Below, piece by piece: positions 5,570 to 8,083 of a stretch of 8,083 nucleotides of DNA; within the stretch, counting starts at the first letter, position 1; the number at the start of each line of letters is the position of its first letter. Below the pieces are notes generated by a model. That model was not told the DNA's origin. It searched no databases and was given only the letters and a program-made list of their open reading frames with translations. This DNA is from Euryarchaeota archaeon UBA169. GTDB lineage: Archaea > Thermoplasmatota > Poseidoniia > MGIII > CG-Epi1. The DNA is taken from positions 1 through 8,083 of the forward strand of contig DAEH01000001.1 of NCBI GenBank assembly GCA_002497685.1, given 5' to 3'. The translations under genes were made by a program, and so were the position numbers.

Positions 5570-6086
5570 TAAAGAAGAGTTACTAAAAGTACTATTACTT
5601 AGTTTAACCTCAATTATTATTTTGACAAGTGTTTACTATCTGAATACTTCTGAAGAAAGTGAAAGCGAATCTGAAAATAATTATCTAAAGAGTGAAATTT
5701 GCTATTATGCACTAAATGGAATTGTTGCAGATCACCATTATCATTTACAGCTAAACATTAGTATTCTTGAAGAACGAATTGAAATTCCTATGAACGTTGG
5801 ATTCGAGAGAGATGCAGATGGAAATACCATTTTTCTACACCCAATACATACCTATGACAATAGTGGAAGAATACATGTAGAAACTACAAAAAATGCTACT
5901 GCTGAATTAGGATTCTTTTTTGATATATGGGGAAAGGAGTTCACTGAAAATAAAATACTAAATTATACTTCAGATAATGAACATAGCATTGAAATATATA
6001 TGAATGGAAAGAAAATAGAAACATATGAAAAAACAATTCTTGAACCTTATTCGTTCATCGAAATTATTTACGAAAAAAATAGCTAA
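5553..6086 (+). CDS. Membrane-anchored protein with HPIH...GRIHVE signature, function unknown
   Basis: A 177-residue protein with basic N-terminus, one membrane segment (about 10-29), a Ser/Glu linker (33-41) and an external domain. The domain has HHYHLQLNI (61-69), an IP..VGF strand (78-84), HPIHTYDNSGRIHVET (96-111), LGFFFDIWG (119-127) and a final YMNGKKI (149-155) strand. From memory this order matches a family of exported bacterial and archaeal proteins with H-x-H-x-x-L, LHTHD..G.IH.E and LG.FFD.WG motifs, usually annotated only as hypothetical; the clustered histidines suggest a metal site. Four sequons are present. The start must be the TTG at 5553: an in-frame TGA ends at 5546 and the next ATG codon is residue 80, after the membrane segment. 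The gene overlaps its neighbour by 17 bases, indicating coupled translation. AGGGGG (5536-5541) could be a weak ribosome site. Confidence 0.8.
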   Translation: MGIKNNKEELLKVLLLSLTSIIILTSVYYLNTSEESESESENNYLKSEICYYALNGIVADHHYHLQLNISILEERIEIPMNVGFERDADGNTIFLHPIHTYDNSGRIHVETTKNATAELGFFFDIWGKEFTENKILNYTSDNEHSIEIYMNGKKIETYEKTILEPYSFIEIIYEKNS

Positions 6087-6089
6087 AGC

Positions 6090-6111
6090 TTATTTTAGCA
6101 GTCTAAAATAA
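6090..6111. promoter_or_regulatory. Promoter of pepD overlapped by a perfect 9-bp inverted repeat
   Basis: TTATTTTAG, loop CAGT, CTAAAATAA: two perfectly complementary 9-base arms. The left arm contains TTATTTTA (6090-6097), centred about 25 bases before the ATG at 6118 and so a good TATA position. The repeat covers about -28 to -7 and could be an operator over the TATA box or a hairpin ending the upstream transcript. An alternative pairing, GCTAAA (6082-6087) with TTTAGC (6094-6099), shares the left arm. Confidence 0.5.
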
Positions 6112-6117
6112 AGAATT

Positions 6118-7584
6118 ATGGCATCTGTTATTAATGAACTAAAACCTGAGATTATATGGAAACATTTTGAAACACTTACCAAAATACCTAGACCGTCTAA
6201 ACATGAAGAGAAAATTCTAGCTTATCTCAAAAAATTTGCAAATGATAGAAAACTAGAAATGCGTGAAGACGACACCGGAAATATAGTTGTATTGAGACCT
6301 GGAAGTGGTGGTGGGGAAAATGCACCTACTGTTATTATTCAAAGTCATGTTGACATGGTTTGTGAAAAAAATAGAGATTCTAACCATGATTTTATGAATG
6401 ACCCCTTAAAATTATACATAGAAAATGGATGGCTAAAAGCTGAAGGTACAACTTTAGGCGCTGATAATGGAATTGGAGTCGCGGCAGCAATGGCTTTGCT
6501 TGATATGCCAAATGATTCTACACTACCTCCTTTAGAGTGTTTATTTACTGTTGATGAAGAAACTGGCTTAACTGGAGCATTTGCCCTAAATGGAGAAATC
6601 TTAAAGGGAAGAACTATGCTAAATCTAGATACTGAAGATTGGGGAGAAATATGCATTGGGTGTGCAGGCGGTGGAGACTCTAGTATTCATCTACCAATAG
6701 ATTATCAAAATGCATCCTCTGATTATCTATCATTTCAACTCTCAGTAGAAGGACTGAAAGGAGGTCATTCTGGGGTAGACATACATGAAGAAAGAGGAAA
6801 TGCAATAGTTTTCATATCTTCTATAATAGATAATGTCTTAGAAAATACAAAAAGTTCACTTGTCTCTATTGATGGTGGAGATAAACACAATGCAATACCA
6901 AGAGAAGCATTTGCAAATATTATTATTCATCCTGAATCAGTTTCAGATGGTCAAAATTTAGTGTCAAACAGAACTGACGCATTAAAAAAAGAATTTGGAA
7001 CCATGGAACCAAATTTAAGTATAAAATTTACAGGGTCAGAGGATACTTCTGAGAAATGCTTTTCAACAGAGAGTCAGACAAAACTCATTGGATTACTACG
7101 TACATTGCCACACGGAGTATTGAAATATTCACATGATGTTAAAGGATTAGTTGAAACATCTAATAATTTAGCCTCCGTCAAAACGGAAAATACAGGAATA
7201 AATATAGTGTGTTCTACAAGATCATCTATTTCTGAAGCTTTAGAACTACAACGAGAAAGAATAAAAATTATGTCTAAGGCATTTGGCGCTAAAACTAATC
7301 AGGATGAAGCATATCCCGGCTGGGCTCCAAATGTAAGCTCTCCTGTATTGGAAACTACCACTAAAATTTACACTAAATTATTAGGTAAAGAACCACACAT
7401 ATGTGCTATACATGCTGGTCTTGAATGTGGAGTAATTGGAGAAAAAGTTGAAGGCATGGACATGGTTTCATTTGGTCCAACCATCAAGGGACCACATTCA
7501 CCTGATGAGAGAGTAGAAATCTCTTCAGTAGATAAATTCTGGGAATTATTGCTTAAAATATTACAAGAACTTTCAAAGAAGTGA
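6118..7584 (+). CDS. pepD: Cytosolic M20C dipeptidase (PepD, aminoacyl-histidine dipeptidase)
   Basis: A two-metal (zinc or cobalt) dipeptidase that cleaves unblocked dipeptides, including X-His types, at the end of peptide breakdown. The 488 residues match the family's roughly 480-490. Metal and catalytic residues are all visible: H77 with D79 in SHVDM (76-80), bridging D116 in LGADNGIG (113-120), E147/E148 in VDEETG (145-150), D171 in NLDTED (169-174) and H460 in GPHSP (458-462). A lid/dimerisation domain lies in the middle (about 186-395), with GGHSGVDIHEERGNAI (215-230) typical of PepD. There is no signal peptide. The ATG follows a TATA-like element by 25 bases without a Shine-Dalgarno sequence. 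The next gene, a Nudix hydrolase, begins three bases after the stop codon, so the two form an operon. The substrate range is assumed from the family. Confidence 0.95.
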   Translation: MASVINELKPEIIWKHFETLTKIPRPSKHEEKILAYLKKFANDRKLEMREDDTGNIVVLRPGSGGGENAPTVIIQSHVDMVCEKNRDSNHDFMNDPLKLYIENGWLKAEGTTLGADNGIGVAAAMALLDMPNDSTLPPLECLFTVDEETGLTGAFALNGEILKGRTMLNLDTEDWGEICIGCAGGGDSSIHLPIDYQNASSDYLSFQLSVEGLKGGHSGVDIHEERGNAIVFISSIIDNVLENTKSSLVSIDGGDKHNAIPREAFANIIIHPESVSDGQNLVSNRTDALKKEFGTMEPNLSIKFTGSEDTSEKCFSTESQTKLIGLLRTLPHGVLKYSHDVKGLVETSNNLASVKTENTGINIVCSTRSSISEALELQRERIKIMSKAFGAKTNQDEAYPGWAPNVSSPVLETTTKIYTKLLGKEPHICAIHAGLECGVIGEKVEGMDMVSFGPTIKGPHSPDERVEISSVDKFWELLLKILQELSKK

Positions 7585-7587
7585 GAA

Positions 7588-8083
7588 TTGATAAAAACCA
7601 TTAAAAAAAATTTAGAGACTAAATTGCCAGGTATTCGTTCATGGAATCGTATGGCTGTAAAGCCTCTAAATGATATTAATAAAACAATAATAAAATACGA
7701 AGATTTATTAGCAAATGATAAAATAAGCAAAATGAAACAAGCTGCAGTATTAGTTTGTTTTTTCAAAAAAGAAGATGAATATTACCTGCCCCTCATTAAG
7801 CGACCGATACATGAAAAGAACCATCCTGGTCAAATTGCACTTCCTGGAGGTTCTCGTGAGGAAAATGAAACTTTAGAAATTACAGCTTTAAGAGAAGCTT
7901 TTGAAGAAGTAGGAATTATACCTGATAATGTTGATATTATAGGTGAAATGACGCCTCTGCCAGTTCCAGTCTCGAATTATCTAATATCTCCATTCATTGG
8001 TATGACTGAGAAAGAACCTGAATGGAATCTCAACAAACAAGAAGTCGACGAACTAATTATCGTAAAATTTAAAGAATTAATTA
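7588..8083 (+). CDS. Nudix hydrolase, CoA diphosphatase (NudL) type, 3' end outside window
   Basis: Hydrolyses coenzyme A or related nucleotide diphosphates; 165 codons are visible and the gene continues past the window. A perfect Nudix box runs from G88 to I110 (GSREENE, then REAFEEVGI at 102-110). Just before it, LIKRPIHEKNHPGQIALPGG (69-88) corresponds to the extra signature of the CoA-diphosphatase subfamily (LLT.RS...R...G...FPGG), here with Lys, Pro and Leu substitutions. The start is best placed at TTG 7588: an in-frame TGA lies at 7582-7584, and the region before ATG 7651, with LPGIRSW at 13-19, resembles the conserved N-terminus of bacteroidete-type relatives. GAAGTGA (7578-7584) is a near match to a Shine-Dalgarno sequence but only three bases from the TTG. 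ATG 7651 (residue 22) is the alternative. It is co-transcribed with the dipeptidase. Final substrate assignment rests on the subfamily motif. Confidence 0.88.
   Translation, partial: MIKTIKKNLETKLPGIRSWNRMAVKPLNDINKTIIKYEDLLANDKISKMKQAAVLVCFFKKEDEYYLPLIKRPIHEKNHPGQIALPGGSREENETLEITALREAFEEVGIIPDNVDIIGEMTPLPVPVSNYLISPFIGMTEKEPEWNLNKQEVDELIIVKFKELI

Noticed and set aside
6090..6111. Intrinsic bacterial-style terminator
   Set aside because: The stem is almost entirely A-T, with one G-C pair and no oligo-T run after it, and it covers the TATA position of the next gene, so a promoter role is at least as likely.
6345..6656. 103-codon open frame antisense to pepD
   Set aside because: Covers the catalytic core of a clear M20 peptidase on the other strand; its own translation shows no domain.
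7368..7766. 132-codon open frame antisense across pepD and the Nudix gene
   Set aside because: Its hydrophobic stretch mirrors AT-rich codons of the sense genes; no promoter or homology signal was seen.
1..8083. CRISPR array, tRNA, rRNA or insertion sequence
   Set aside because: No regularly spaced repeats, tRNA-like cloverleaf stretch, transposase motif or terminal inverted repeats were seen while reading both strands.

Overview
The window is AT-rich (about one-third G+C by eye) and gene-dense. It carries nine protein genes, no RNA genes and no mobile elements. No gap exceeds about 105 bases. The organism is most likely an archaeon. Several start codons lie 24-31 bases downstream of TATA-box-like elements (two are exact TTTATATA) and lack Shine-Dalgarno sequences, which is the layout of leaderless archaeal transcripts. 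The exported proteins are acidic, rich in N-x-S/T sequons and anchored by single membrane segments. AT-rich, compact, marine-type gene content with bacteroidete-like enzymes suggests a planktonic marine Thermoplasmatota-type archaeon (Marine Group II/III), but that placement is inference; only the archaeal reading is reasonably supported.

Layout. (1) 4-1589: a type II (eukaryote/Bacteroidetes-like) glutamine synthetase on the minus strand, divergent from an Lrp/AsnC-family regulator. Each has its own TATA box, and a perfect 6+6 inverted repeat lies between the regulator's TATA box and its start. This looks like a nitrogen-assimilation enzyme beside its possible regulator. (2) 1595-2538, minus: a TPMT/halide-thiol-type SAM methyltransferase overlapping a thioredoxin-fold protein with a CPYC active site, an apparent two-gene thiol or small-molecule detoxification operon. 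Divergent from it is a cyclophilin-type prolyl isomerase (2600-3079). (3) 3081-6086: three exported proteins. A membrane-anchored LVIVD-type beta-propeller (minus) diverges from a sequon-rich surface protein, which overlaps a small membrane-anchored protein with an HPIH...GRIHVE signature (both plus). The two divergent starts are 50 bases apart and share one AT element at their exact midpoint. All three proteins carry His or His/Met motifs facing outside, so this is the best candidate for an undescribed system, possibly copper or other metal handling at the cell surface. (4) 6118-8083: a cytosolic PepD-type M20 dipeptidase followed directly by a Nudix CoA-diphosphatase-type gene that runs off the window. 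A perfect 9-bp inverted repeat covers the dipeptidase promoter.

The genes are compact housekeeping and surface functions. Convergent pairs are separated by only 1 and 5 bases, so transcription must end inside the opposing genes. All family calls come from motif recognition without database searches.
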